Below, one piece after another: positions 16,673 to 25,375 of a stretch of DNA of 43,074 bases (its first letter is position 1; every line of letters begins with the position of its first letter). Origin of the DNA: JAWUXM01 sp034111325 (GTDB taxonomy: Bacteria > Pseudomonadota > Alphaproteobacteria > Rickettsiales > JABIRX01); NCBI GenBank assembly GCA_034111325.1, contig JAWUXM010000025.1, forward strand, positions 1-43,074, written 5' to 3'. The notes under the pieces are model-generated. The model did not search any database. It had not been told where the DNA came from and saw only the letters and a list, made by a program, of their open reading frames with translations. The translations under genes were made by a program, and so were the position numbers.

Positions 16673-17994
16673 TTTTTGACCTTTAATCTGTTTTTACCGT
16701 CTTTCAACTCAATTTCGACAATGTCTGCTTTTGCTAATTCCAGCTGCGACATAATCACTTTACCATCACTATTTCTAACAACTGCAAAACCTCTTGCCAA
16801 GGTATTTTTATAGCTCAAACTGCTTAATAATTTTGTTAAATTAGCTAGTTGAGTTTTCTTTGTAGCAAGGAGATTGTTGAGAATGTTGCATAACCTTTCA
16901 TCAAACCGTATAATTTTCTGTTTTTGCAAATCATATTGGTTAGATAAACGCAACCGTGGCAAAAGATTGACGAGGTGATTTTCTTTAACGGCAACATAGC
17001 GCAAAAGTGATTTGCTAAATCTCTCGCTAAAATCATCGAGTTTTTGCAATTGCGTCTCCCATGATCTCATTGGGTTACGTAAGCCATGCGCTAAACTTTG
17101 CAAAATATTATTCTGCGCTTTGATCACATAAAAAATCTTAGCTAGGAGATTATGACTTAAATTATTAATAGTTAGCAACAACTCACTTTTTACCGGCGTT
17201 GCCATTTCAGCCGCCGCACTTGGCGTTGGCGCCCTTTTATCTGCAACATAATCAATTAATGTAGTATCAGTTTCATGCCCAACCGCTGAAATCACAGGAA
17301 TGTCTGAATTACTTACCGCGCGCACGACAATCTCTTCATTAAAACCCCATAAATCTTCAATTGATCCACCTCCACGCGCCACAATAATCAGATCTGGCTT
17401 TGGTGACATCTCATTTAAAATATTCAGAGCGTTGGCGATTTCAATCTCACAACCCTTGCCTTGCACAGCCACAGGAAAAATCATCAAATGACATGGGAAC
17501 CTATCCTGCACACGATGAATAATATCACGCACCACTGCGCCAGTTGGCGAAGTTACCACCGCAATTCTTTGTGGAAATTTTGGAAGTGGTTTTTTGCGCT
17601 CTTCATCAAATAAACCTTCTTTCGCAAGCTGCGCTTTGCGCTTTTCAAGCAAGGCCATAAGCGCGCCTATGCCAGCATGCTCTATGCTATTTACAATAAT
17701 TTGATATTTTGACTGCCCTTCATAAGTTGTAATCCGCCCTGTACAAATCACCTCTAAACCTTCTTCAGGTTCAATCTTCAAATTGCCGGCAATATTACGA
17801 AAACACACAGATGCCAAAACTGCACCGTCATCCTTTAAAGAAAAATATATATGCCCAGATGAATGAAATTTTAGACCAGAAATCTCACCACGAATCCGTA
17901 CATAGGAAAAAGAATCCTCTACTAGACGCTTTACCGCACCAGAAATCTGGCTTACTGAATATTCAGGAATATTATGCAATTGCTTATTTTTCAT
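16669..17994 (-). CDS. xseA: Exodeoxyribonuclease VII large subunit
   Basis: XseA is the catalytic subunit of ExoVII, which degrades single-stranded DNA from both ends together with XseB. The N-terminal OB fold (VRIRGEISGLKFHSSGHIYFSLKD) is followed by the catalytic domain, with RIAVVTSPTGAVVRDI, ARGGGSIEDLWGFN and SAVGHETDTTLIDYVADKRAPTPSAAAE. A helical region and a C-terminal segment (LARGFAVVRNSDGKVI) complete it. I start at ATG 17994 (MKNKQLHNIPEYSVSQ), giving 441 residues. The longer frame from 18033 would extend far into tsaC. The start overlaps the tsaC stop by 11 nt. XseB is not in the window. Confidence 0.94.
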   Translation of the reverse strand: MKNKQLHNIPEYSVSQISGAVKRLVEDSFSYVRIRGEISGLKFHSSGHIYFSLKDDGAVLASVCFRNIAGNLKIEPEEGLEVICTGRITTYEGQSKYQIIVNSIEHAGIGALMALLEKRKAQLAKEGLFDEERKKPLPKFPQRIAVVTSPTGAVVRDIIHRVQDRFPCHLMIFPVAVQGKGCEIEIANALNILNEMSPKPDLIIVARGGGSIEDLWGFNEEIVVRAVSNSDIPVISAVGHETDTTLIDYVADKRAPTPSAAAEMATPVKSELLLTINNLSHNLLAKIFYVIKAQNNILQSLAHGLRNPMRSWETQLQKLDDFSERFSKSLLRYVAVKENHLVNLLPRLRLSNQYDLQKQKIIRFDERLCNILNNLLATKKTQLANLTKLLSSLSYKNTLARGFAVVRNSDGKVIMSQLELAKADIVEIELKDGKNRLKVKK

Positions 17995-18574
17995 CAAGCA
18001 CCTCTTTGATTTGCGCCTCTGACACTCCACCAATACGCAAGATTTTATATGATGAAGAAGTTAAGTCTACTATAGTTGAGCTTTGCATTTTTGGCATACT
18101 GCCTTTTATAAAAAATTGCACTTTGCCCGCAAAATGTTTTGTGATTCCCTCAATATCAGCATTCTCTTCACCTGAAATATTGGCGCTAGTTGCAGCTATC
18201 GGCTTACCAAAATTTTTAACTAATTCATATGCCAAATCATGCTTTGGAATACGAATAGCAAGGGTGTTGTTAATTTTATTTAGGTTCGGCGCCAATGTAT
18301 TTTTGCTTTGTAGAATGATGGTGATTTCGCCAGGCATGAAGTTCTTATAAAGCTTTTTTGCATCATCCGTAACAAAAGCTATCTGCTCCATCATCGTCAA
18401 ATCACTTACAAAGACCGCCAATGGCTTTTGATGTGTGCGTTTTTTTAAAGCATAGATTTTCTCTATTGCATCATTATTCGCCGCATCACAGGCTAAAGCA
18501 TATACTGTTTCTGTCGGGAAACAGATTACCTCTCCTCGCTCTAGCTGCTCTATTGCATTTTTTATTTCTTCCAT
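17984..18574 (-). CDS. tsaC: L-threonylcarbamoyladenylate synthase (TsaC/YrdC/Sua5 family)
   Basis: It makes threonylcarbamoyl-AMP for the t6A37 modification of tRNAs. Visible YrdC-domain motifs are GEVICFPTETVYALACDA near the N-terminus, KKRTHQKPLAVFV, the substrate-site stretch LAIRIPKHDLAYELV, and GKPIAATSANISG. I start at ATG 18574, about 196 residues, because the extra 19 residues from 18631 are not family-like and would overlap the divergent RDD gene. It lacks the extra C-terminal domain of Sua5. It heads the minus-strand operon that passes through xseA into the rhamnose and exporter genes. Confidence 0.88.
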   Translation of the reverse strand: MEEIKNAIEQLERGEVICFPTETVYALACDAANNDAIEKIYALKKRTHQKPLAVFVSDLTMMEQIAFVTDDAKKLYKNFMPGEITIILQSKNTLAPNLNKINNTLAIRIPKHDLAYELVKNFGKPIAATSANISGEENADIEGITKHFAGKVQFFIKGSMPKMQSSTIVDLTSSSYKILRIGGVSEAQIKEVLDEK

Positions 18575-18607
18575 TAGATTTGCTAAAAATTTCTTAGACA
18601 GATTTAT

Positions 18608-19210
18608 ATGCTCAAATTCCTCAAAACGCAAAAGAAACAGTCTGATAATACCGCCTCAATGAATGCTAGGTTTCTTGCCTTCATGGCTGATAATTTTTTT
18701 CTTCTAATAATTCGCTATACCTTTGTTATGATTTTAGTACAGATCTGGCTGGGCCAAAAATTCAAAGAAATTGCCAATATATATCAAAATTTAGTGATAG
18801 CAAATGGCGAAGAGAGCATCGATAAATTAGCATTTATCGATGAGCAAGGCGGCACAATTATAATTGTAATATCTCTCTGTCTACTCATTCCGGGAGCTAT
18901 ATATCACATATATTACCTGAGCTCGCCTAAGCAAGCAACGCTTGGCAAAAGACTAATTGGCATTCATGTCACTGACAAGGATGGCAAGAGGATAACTCCA
19001 ATACGCTCGGCTATTCGCTATTTTGTTTCACTTCTACCATGGAGCTTACATATCATAATTATCTATAGCTTCATTAATCATGATGTAAAAACCGCCCTCA
19101 TCAGCGCCTTATTAGTAGCGCTTTGGTATGACACAGGCTTTTTCTCAAAACGCAAAAGAACTTTCCATGATATTATCTGCGGCACCCTTTCTAAAAAAGG
19201 CCGACTATAG
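18608..19210 (+). CDS. RDD family membrane protein
   Basis: A 200-residue protein with the RDD-domain pattern. An N-terminal Arg starts the first helix (SMNARFLAFMADNFFLL), a second helix runs IIIVISLCLLIPGAIYHIYYL, and a basic motif GKRLIGIHVTDKDGKRIT precedes the C-terminal helices. The family name comes from conserved Arg and Asp residues; here AD is present in helix 1 and the final WYD supplies an Asp near the last helix. Function is generally unknown; some RDD proteins have been linked to ion exchange. The next gene starts directly after the stop (TAG then ATG), so it is translationally close to the glycosyltransferases that follow. Confidence 0.8.
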   Translation: MLKFLKTQKKQSDNTASMNARFLAFMADNFFLLIIRYTFVMILVQIWLGQKFKEIANIYQNLVIANGEESIDKLAFIDEQGGTIIIVISLCLLIPGAIYHIYYLSSPKQATLGKRLIGIHVTDKDGKRITPIRSAIRYFVSLLPWSLHIIIIYSFINHDVKTALISALLVALWYDTGFFSKRKRTFHDIICGTLSKKGRL

Positions 19211-20041
19211 ATGACAAAGGCAACAATTATCATCGTAACTCACAATAGCGCAGCAGTGATTAGCGACTGCCTAAAATCCTTTGATAAAGGTAAATATGAC
19301 TTAATTATCATTGATAATAAAAGTACTGACAACAGTGTGGCGCTTGTAAAAAAGGTGGCGCCAAAAGCCATGATTATTAAAGCCAAAACAAATCTTGGCT
19401 ATGGCAGGGCAAATAATTTGGCTATCGAACAAAGTAAAACTCCATATTCGATTATCCTCAATCCTGACACAAGGATGAAACCAGCAGATATTAATAAGGT
19501 TCTTAAAGTCATGGATAACAACAAAGACATAGCCATTGCTGCACCACAAATCAGCGATAAGACCTATAAAAAGAATAAAGCACAGATTAGCTTTGTAGAT
19601 TGGGTTTCTGGCGCTGCCTTTTTCGTACGCAATGATATTTTTCAAAAATTAGGTGGTTTTGATGATAATATTTTCCTATTTTTTGAGGAAACTGATTTAT
19701 GTAAAAGGGCTATAGATAATGGCTATAAGATCGCCTTAGTAAATAACGCAATTGCCATTCACCAAGAAGGGCAGTCATCACCACAAAGTGCGAAATATAT
19801 TTTTGTGAAAAATTGGCATTTTATGTGGTCACACACTTACTTTTATAAAAAACGTAAAGAATATCATAATCTATGTCTTGCGCCGCTTAATGTACTGCGC
19901 TTAACCTGCCGTGTAATTTTTGCTGCAATTTGCTTTAATAAGTATAAATTCTTTAAATATAGCGGCCGCTTATGTGGCTTAGTTGCCTTTATACTCGGCT
20001 TTAATGCTTTTGATAAAAACAATAACCCCCGTGCTATATGA
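19211..20041 (+). CDS. GT2 family glycosyltransferase (rhamnosyltransferase-like)
   Basis: A GT-A fold enzyme of 276 residues. ATIIIVTHNSAAVISDCLKS opens the nucleotide-binding domain. IIDNKSTDNS and NLGYGRANN follow, then ILNPDTRM in the DXD position, GAAFFVRNDIFQKLGGFD, and FFEETDLCKRA as the catalytic base region. This pattern is that of WbbL-like rhamnosyltransferases, which matches the dTDP-rhamnose genes on the opposite strand, but sugar specificity is an inference. The C-terminal region has hydrophobic stretches that may bind membrane. It overlaps the next gene by ATGA. Confidence 0.88.
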   Translation: MTKATIIIVTHNSAAVISDCLKSFDKGKYDLIIIDNKSTDNSVALVKKVAPKAMIIKAKTNLGYGRANNLAIEQSKTPYSIILNPDTRMKPADINKVLKVMDNNKDIAIAAPQISDKTYKKNKAQISFVDWVSGAAFFVRNDIFQKLGGFDDNIFLFFEETDLCKRAIDNGYKIALVNNAIAIHQEGQSSPQSAKYIFVKNWHFMWSHTYFYKKRKEYHNLCLAPLNVLRLTCRVIFAAICFNKYKFFKYSGRLCGLVAFILGFNAFDKNNNPRAI

Positions 20042-21060
20042 CAATATTCTATTATTGCCCGGCTGATAATAAATGTTTTGGTGGAATTAAAGTCATTTAC
20101 GATCATGTCGATATCCTTAACCGCAACGGTTTTAAGGCTTATGTTCTACATTTCAAAACCAAAGATTTCCGCTGTGATTGGTTTAAAAATCAAAGTCCAA
20201 TTGCTTTTTTTAAATATAAAACTCCTCTACATAAAATCTGCCCAAAACGCTCAAAATGGTCAGAGAAAGTGGTATTACCTAACGGCAAAATTCATAAATT
20301 TAATGAAACTGACATTATTGTGTTACCAGAGATTTATGGTTCAGATTTTTCTCATATTGCACCTAAGCAAAAGAAGGTAATTTTTAACCAAGGTACTTAC
20401 TTAACTTTTAAAAATGCTTTTCGTAAAAACCATAAAGCAAAGGGCTATCTCGACAAGAATATCATTGGCTGCATGAGCGTTTCAAAAGATGGCATGGATT
20501 ATCTAACAACAGCCTTTCCAACATTAAATCTTCAATATGTCCGCAATGCCATAAATACTGATTTATTTAACTATAGCGACAAGAAAAAACCTATAATCAG
20601 CTATATTGAAAGTAAAAATTGTTTTGACCTTTATCAGATAATAGAAATGTTAAAATTGCGTGGCAAATTAGCAAAGTTTGAATTTGTCGCAATCAAAGGC
20701 AAGAGCCAAAAAGAAGTTGCCAAAATCATGCAGAAATCCGTATTATTTCTAAATGTCGCAATGTATGAAGGCTTTGGCCTTCCGCCAGCAGAGGCTATGG
20801 CGTGCGGCGCTATTGCCGTTGGTTATCATGGCAATGGCGGGCGTGAATATTGGCATAAGAATTTTAGCTATCCGCATGAAGTTGGTGAAATTAGCGGGAT
20901 AGTAAAAACCATCGAAACTCTTGCTAGCGACTGGCTCAAAAATCCAAAAGCACTCCACAAAAAAATGCAGAAAGCGGCTGAATATATTAGTGATAATTAC
21001 TCCTTAGAAAATCAGGAAAAGGACTTAGTCAAAGCTTGGCGATCTTTTTTCAAAAGCTAA
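20038..21060 (+). CDS. Glycosyltransferase, GT-B fold
   Basis: A 340-residue glycosyltransferase. It begins with FYYCPADNKCFGGIKVIYDHVDIL, a glycine-containing acceptor loop. It ends with the donor-site motif YEGFGLPPAEAMACGAIAVGYHGNGGREY, where E-G-F-G and a second Glu match the E-x7-E motif of GT4-like enzymes. The middle contains VRNAINTDLF. It is coupled to the GT2 gene by ATGA overlap. The last 36 bp overlap the tail of the convergent prmC gene. Confidence 0.85.
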   Translation: MTIFYYCPADNKCFGGIKVIYDHVDILNRNGFKAYVLHFKTKDFRCDWFKNQSPIAFFKYKTPLHKICPKRSKWSEKVVLPNGKIHKFNETDIIVLPEIYGSDFSHIAPKQKKVIFNQGTYLTFKNAFRKNHKAKGYLDKNIIGCMSVSKDGMDYLTTAFPTLNLQYVRNAINTDLFNYSDKKKPIISYIESKNCFDLYQIIEMLKLRGKLAKFEFVAIKGKSQKEVAKIMQKSVLFLNVAMYEGFGLPPAEAMACGAIAVGYHGNGGREYWHKNFSYPHEVGEISGIVKTIETLASDWLKNPKALHKKMQKAAEYISDNYSLENQEKDLVKAWRSFFKS

Positions 21061-21885
21061 ACAACGAATTACACCAGACAAATCTTTTTTCTGTTGTAAA
21101 CACTCAAATCCATTATCTAAGAAAATCTGCCTAATGTCGCCTTCCTGACCAATACCAATTTCAACAATGATTTTGCCATTGGTCTGTAAGTAATCACCCA
21201 ATCCATCTGCAATAATGCGATAATCATCCAAGCCATCCACGCCACCGTCTAAAGCCCCTATTGGCTCGAAATGAATCTCAGGCTCTAAAATCTTGATATC
21301 CTCCGTTGGTATATAGGGTGGGTTTGAAATAATTAAGTCAAACTTCCTATCTTTCAAATTATCAAACCAATTGCTTAACATAAATTCCACCCTATTAGCC
21401 AGTAGAAGATTCTCTGCATTCTGTTTAGCCACCATTAAAGCGACCTCACTTACATCAACCCCTATCCCTTGCGCATTTGGCAATTCACGCAGAAGAGATA
21501 AAAGCAAACAACCACTGCCTGTGCCAAGATCTAAGATGTTGAGTTTTGCATTTTGCGGAAAAAGATTAATTACAACTTCGATTAGCGTTTCACTATCAGC
21601 CCGCGGATCCAAAACCGCTTCACTAACAACAAACTCATCTCGCCAAAATTCTCTTTTGCCAATCAAATGTGATAAAGGCTGACGTTGCGCTCTTTTTGAG
21701 ATTAATATCAAAAATCTTTTTTGCTCTTCAGCAGTCAAGATTCTTTTTGAATGACAAAGCAACTCCTCATGTTTCATTGCTAGCACAAATTGCAACAATA
21801 AGCGCGCATCCAATGCTGAGTTATCAACCTTCGCCCGCTGCAAGATATCTTTTGCATCTACTAAAACTTTATCTATAGTCTGCAC
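21025..21885 (-). CDS. prmC: Peptide chain release factor N5-glutamine methyltransferase
   Basis: PrmC methylates the Gln of the GGQ loop in release factors. DLGTGSGC (119-126) is the SAM loop and NPPY (188-191) the catalytic motif. PLSHLIGKREFW and DPRADSETLIE are family-typical in the N-terminal part. 286 residues is normal. The start codon appears to be GTG at 21885. The target gene prfA lies 1.5 kb away beyond tyrA, whereas in many bacteria prfA and prmC are adjacent. The 3' end overlaps the convergent glycosyltransferase by 36 bp. Confidence 0.94.
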   Translation of the reverse strand: MQTIDKVLVDAKDILQRAKVDNSALDARLLLQFVLAMKHEELLCHSKRILTAEEQKRFLILISKRAQRQPLSHLIGKREFWRDEFVVSEAVLDPRADSETLIEVVINLFPQNAKLNILDLGTGSGCLLLSLLRELPNAQGIGVDVSEVALMVAKQNAENLLLANRVEFMLSNWFDNLKDRKFDLIISNPPYIPTEDIKILEPEIHFEPIGALDGGVDGLDDYRIIADGLGDYLQTNGKIIVEIGIGQEGDIRQIFLDNGFECLQQKKDLSGVIRCLAFEKRSPSFD

Positions 21886-21924
21886 TGGTAAGTTGTACCT
21901 TATGTTAAAATCACTCGATAGATA

Positions 21925-23019
21925 ATGGCGAAACCCCTTTTTAACAAGATATTAATAATCGGTCACGGGCTAATTGGTTCGTCTCTAGCGTTAGATATAA
22001 AATCTAAACAGCTTAGTAAAGAAGTACTAGGCCTCTTCCATAAAGAAGAGAATCTTCAAGATTGCCTTAAAAAAGGCTTGGTTGATCGCGGTTCAACCTC
22101 AATGGAAATCGCCAAAGAAGCAAACCTGATAATCATCGCAACGCCTATCTCCAACTACGCCAAAGTTGCTCAAGACATATCGCCATTTCTTAAAAAGACT
22201 ACACTAATTACCGATGTCGGCTCTGTTAAAGAAGAGCCTATTCAAACTATCTGCACCAATATAAAATACCCTGAAAATTTCATTCCCGCACATCCAATCG
22301 CCGGCAGCGAAAAATCTGGCAATGCTAGCGGCAAAACTGACTTATTTAAAGGCAAAAACGTCATATTTACACCAGTTGAAAACAGCAAAGCACAGAAGAA
22401 AATCATTGCTTTATGGGAAGCATTAGGCGCCAAAACAGAAATTGTTGATGCGGATAGTCATGATCAAATTTACGCTTTAGTATCACATTTTCCACAACTT
22501 CTTGCTTTTTGTTATCGTGATTTTATTGAATCCCTGCCAAACGAAATTTCTGATGAACTTGCTGATGTAGAAAGTAAAAACCTTGAGAAATTTACAAGGC
22601 TCTGCTCTTCCCGCAAAACAATTTGGCAAGATGTCTTTGCCGCTAATAGCGACAACATTGAGCATCTAATCGAAGCCTATAGCAATAGATTAGCCTCAAT
22701 GCGTGATTTAATTGCTGCGGATAAATTAGCAGACTTAGAAAAGAGCATTCTGAATGCACGCGGCATTCTGACTAAAAAAGCCAGCAAGGAAGAAAAACTA
22801 AAAGCTGAAGATCGGATCATTATTCTTGCACAAATTCTACCCATATTGATGACCGCGGCCTTAGTTGGCCTAATAAAGAATGATGCTGTATTAGATTATG
22901 CAGGCACTGGCTTTACTGACTTCACAGAGATTCTCAAATCCTTTCATAAAATAGATCAAACCTTCTTTGCAGAAAACAAAGACGACATCATCAGAGCGCT
23001 TGAAATCTTTATAAGCTAA
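21925..23019 (+). CDS. tyrA: Prephenate/arogenate dehydrogenase with duplicated C-terminal region
   Basis: It oxidises prephenate or arogenate with NAD(P) in tyrosine synthesis. The dinucleotide loop is GHGLIGSS (13-20), TDVGSVK is at 96-102, and HPIAGSE (123-129) is the substrate motif. At about 187-255 is the usual helical dimerisation segment (SHFPQLLA ... EKFTRLCSS ... WQDVFAANSDNI). The protein is 364 residues, about 60 longer than usual. Residues 304-361 (ILPILMTAALVGL ... GFTDFTEILKS ... FFAENKDDII) look like a second copy of that segment. The second copy is actually closer to the family consensus than the first. An allosteric or dimer-changing role is possible. It is divergent from prmC with a 39-bp gap. 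Confidence 0.88.
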   Translation: MAKPLFNKILIIGHGLIGSSLALDIKSKQLSKEVLGLFHKEENLQDCLKKGLVDRGSTSMEIAKEANLIIIATPISNYAKVAQDISPFLKKTTLITDVGSVKEEPIQTICTNIKYPENFIPAHPIAGSEKSGNASGKTDLFKGKNVIFTPVENSKAQKKIIALWEALGAKTEIVDADSHDQIYALVSHFPQLLAFCYRDFIESLPNEISDELADVESKNLEKFTRLCSSRKTIWQDVFAANSDNIEHLIEAYSNRLASMRDLIAADKLADLEKSILNARGILTKKASKEEKLKAEDRIIILAQILPILMTAALVGLIKNDAVLDYAGTGFTDFTEILKSFHKIDQTFFAENKDDIIRALEIFIS

Positions 23020-23066
23020 ATCTTCTATCCATTAAGCTTCTTCATATACTGAGAGTGTTTCGAATT

Positions 23067-23113
23067 AATCTTTTTAGAGAAGTAAAATCTAAAGATTATT
23101 GCAATATTTTTTC
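23067..23113 (+). terminator. Possible terminator after tyrA
   Basis: An imperfect stem (AATCTTTTTAGA against TCTAAAGATT, two-base bulge) is followed by a T-rich run at 23107-23114. It lies 47 bp after the tyrA stop. The gap 23020-23386 otherwise holds only two tandem structured repeats. Confidence 0.35.
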
Positions 23114-23137
23114 TTCCCAAACTTGCCCTGTGGCAGG

Positions 23138-23264
23138 AAATCTGAGAGATTTTGTGATGATTTTTGACACATGTCCTGAACGAATGAGCGACGTGTACAC
23201 TTTGGTACACGAGCCGAAATGAGTGAAGGTTATGTGTTAAAAAGCACCCAAAAGAATTAGATTT
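23138..23264 (-). repeat. Structured intergenic repeat, copy A
   Basis: A 127-bp hairpin-forming element, the distal member of a tandem pair behind prfA. The outer stem is AAATCTGA / TTAGATTT. The middle stem pairs TTTTTGACACATGTCCT with AGGTTATGTGTTAAAAA. The apical stem is GTGTAC / GTACAC with a 6-nt loop. The family-conserved stretch TTTTGTGATGATTTTT lies on the 5' plus-strand side. It is read here as belonging to the minus strand, since all copies follow minus-strand genes. Confidence 0.8.
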
Positions 23265-23267
23265 AGG

Positions 23268-23394
23268 AAATCTAAGAGATTTTGCTTTTATTTTTTTCCT
23301 ATTGTTATTTTTTTAGCGAGGAAGTGTAGGCTCTTCTACATGACGATGTTAAAAAAATGTCATAGGGAAAAAAGGATGCAAAAGAATTAGATTT
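23268..23394 (-). repeat. Structured intergenic repeat, copy B (overlaps prfA stop)
   Basis: Also 127 bp, three bases from copy A, with the same ends (AAATCTAA / TTAGATTT). The body has diverged almost fully in sequence yet still pairs: TTTCCTAT and ATTTTTTTA match TAAAAAAAT and ATAGGGAAA, and GTGTAG matches CTACAT across a 6-nt loop. The end of the element forms the last codons and stop of prfA (Gln-Ile-stop). Confidence 0.78.
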
Positions 23395-24460
23395 GAGATA
23401 GTTTTTGAGCCTGGTCTTCAGCTATCAAAGGCTCAATCAGCCAATCTAGCTCGCCTTCATAAACAATCTCATCAATCTTATAAAGTGTAAGATTAATGCG
23501 GTGATCACTTACTCTACTTTGCGGAAAATTATAGGTTCTAATCCGTTCAGACCTATCCCCTGAACCAATTTGACTTTTGCGATCCTCAGCACGTTCAGAA
23601 TCCACCTTATTGCGCTCATGATCATAAAGCCTCGCACGCAAAACTTTCATCGCCTTTTCACGATTCTTATGCTGTGATTTTTCATCCTGTTGCTGTACGG
23701 TGATGCCTGTTGGCAAATGGACAATACGCACGGCACTATCCGTCGTATTCACAGATTGCCCACCTGGGCCACTGGCACGAAAAATATCAATACGTAAATC
23801 CTTATCGTTAATTTGAATATCAACTTCTTCAGCTTCAGGCAAAACTGCAACAGTTGCAGCTGATGTGTGGATCCTTCCACTTGATTCAGTTTCTGGTACT
23901 CTTTGCACACGATGCACACCTGATTCAAATTTTAAACGAGCAAAAACATTATTACCTGAAATCATCGCTGTTGCTTCTTTATAGCCTCCAATACCGGTTG
24001 CAGATGCGCTGATAATTTCAAACTTCCAACGCCTCTTTTCTGCATAACGTTGATACATACGCAATAAACTGCCTGCAAAAAGCGCCGCTTCTTCGCCACC
24101 AGTACCAGCACGAACTTCTAATATTGCATTCTTCTCATCCGCTTTATCTTTTGGCAAAAGTGCCACTTGGATTTTTTCTTCTAATTTAGTAATTTGTTTT
24201 TTTAAGCTAATTGATTCTTCTTCAGCCATGTTTCGCATTTCTTGGTCAGATGCGTCATCAGCTACAATTTCTTTCAAGCCTTGCATCTCTGCTTTAGAAC
24301 TTTTAAACTCTTCAATGATTGGCACAATTTCGCTTAACTCTGAATATTCTTTTGATAAACGAATAAACTCTTGTTTATCTAACTGATCAGGTTGGGATAT
24401 CTTACGCTCTACGTCCGAATATTTTGTTAGAAGGTTATCTAACTTTTTTGAAAAACTCAT
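23387..24460 (-). CDS. prfA: Peptide chain release factor 1
   Basis: RF1 ends translation at UAA and UAG. The GGQ motif is at residues 233-235 within RASGPGGQSVN. The codon-recognition PxT tripeptide is PET (189-191) followed by ESSGRIHTSAATVAV. 357 residues is normal. The C-terminus ends DQAQKLSQI, and the last two codons and stop are contributed by the end of a structured repeat (copy B). That implies either the element arose by insertion at the stop or that gene and element have grown into each other. The GGQ glutamine should be methylated by PrmC, encoded at 21025-21885. Confidence 0.97.
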   Translation of the reverse strand: MSFSKKLDNLLTKYSDVERKISQPDQLDKQEFIRLSKEYSELSEIVPIIEEFKSSKAEMQGLKEIVADDASDQEMRNMAEEESISLKKQITKLEEKIQVALLPKDKADEKNAILEVRAGTGGEEAALFAGSLLRMYQRYAEKRRWKFEIISASATGIGGYKEATAMISGNNVFARLKFESGVHRVQRVPETESSGRIHTSAATVAVLPEAEEVDIQINDKDLRIDIFRASGPGGQSVNTTDSAVRIVHLPTGITVQQQDEKSQHKNREKAMKVLRARLYDHERNKVDSERAEDRKSQIGSGDRSERIRTYNFPQSRVSDHRINLTLYKIDEIVYEGELDWLIEPLIAEDQAQKLSQI

Positions 24461-24562
24461 TTTTTATATATTTTATAAGACACTGTTAGCTAAGGCTTTT
24501 TGTCATGGATTCACCTAAAAAGCACGTAAAAACTCATCTTTCTCCAATTTCTATAACTTAGC

Positions 24563-24687
24563 AAATCTGAGAATTTTTGTGATGATTCTTTACAAATGTC
24601 CTTTGACATTGAAGCGACGTGTAGTTCACCTACACGAGCAAAATGAAAAAGGTTATTTGTAAAAAAGGGCACAAAAAGACCAGATTT
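24563..24687 (-). repeat. Structured intergenic repeat, copy C (overlaps DUF599 stop)
   Basis: A 125-bp element. The outer stem AAATCTG / CAGATTT shows a compensatory A-T to G-C change relative to copy B. The middle stem is TTTACAAATGTCCTTT against AAAGGTTATTTGTAAA. The apical stem is CGTGTAG / CTACACG with a 5-nt loop. Its last base lies within the TAA of the gene at 24686-25375. The rest of the 24461-24685 gap shows no gene. Confidence 0.8.
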
Positions 24688-25375
24688 ATTCAGAAAGGAA
24701 GTTAAGGGCTTTAGACAAGAACTCCCGACGATATATCACTAACATGACATATGATGTTGTCGCTATGAATACTTCTGCACTTAAAAACCAGCTAAGGACA
24801 GCCAAGCCTAAATAGAAGCTCCTAATACCTAGTGAAAAATGTCGTGCTGCATTTGACAAAACCTTTGCATTACGCCGAGCAAGTTTCTTACTGATTTTAG
24901 ATTTATTAGGAAAATATGGTGTAGATACTACTAGGATTGAAGCATAATTATATTGGCGTAAAGACCATGTATATTTAAAAAATGCATAAATAAAAATCAC
25001 AATTAACAAAATGGATTTCATCCCCCAGATTGTTACATTTGACTCCTCAACGAAAGGAATGACTGCCATCATTTGTAAGGCACGCTCTGCATAACCTAAT
25101 AATGGCATCAAAGCTGCCACTATCAAAATCGAAGTAGATGCAAAGAACGTCACTGACCGCATCAAATTACCTATAATTGCTGCATCAACAATACGATCCT
25201 CTCGGCCATTTAACGCTTCCATCCACTTTACACGATGTCCATATGTAATCTCCGCTAAATTACCGGGGGTATCTTTTTTATGATATGAAAAGGCAGAATA
25301 ACCCATCCAACAAAGTATAAACCAAGCAAAGGCTATCAAGTCAACTGGGTAGTTTTGCAGCAAGTTATTTATCAT
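24686..25375 (-). CDS. DUF599 family membrane protein
   Basis: A 229-residue inner-membrane protein with about four to five hydrophobic helices. It has the features of DUF599 (PF04654): an N-terminal helix with FAWFILCWMGYSAF, then RVKWMEALNGREDRIVDAAIIGNLMRSVTFFASTS, and a C-terminal part with NAARHFSLGIRSFYLGLAVLSWF. The family is common in proteobacteria and has no established function. The start overlaps the nadD stop by 11 nt, so the two are co-transcribed. A structured repeat begins at its stop codon. Confidence 0.85.
   Translation of the reverse strand: MINNLLQNYPVDLIAFAWFILCWMGYSAFSYHKKDTPGNLAEITYGHRVKWMEALNGREDRIVDAAIIGNLMRSVTFFASTSILIVAALMPLLGYAERALQMMAVIPFVEESNVTIWGMKSILLIVIFIYAFFKYTWSLRQYNYASILVVSTPYFPNKSKISKKLARRNAKVLSNAARHFSLGIRSFYLGLAVLSWFLSAEVFIATTSYVMLVIYRREFLSKALNFLSE

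Noticed and set aside
21025..21060. The 36-bp prmC-glycosyltransferase overlap as a sign of a wrong stop
   Set aside because: Both proteins end naturally in frame with no frameshift sign; convergent tail overlaps of this size do occur.
23020..23137. tRNA or small RNA gene after tyrA
   Set aside because: No cloverleaf or TTC-containing T-arm found; only an imperfect terminator-like hairpin.
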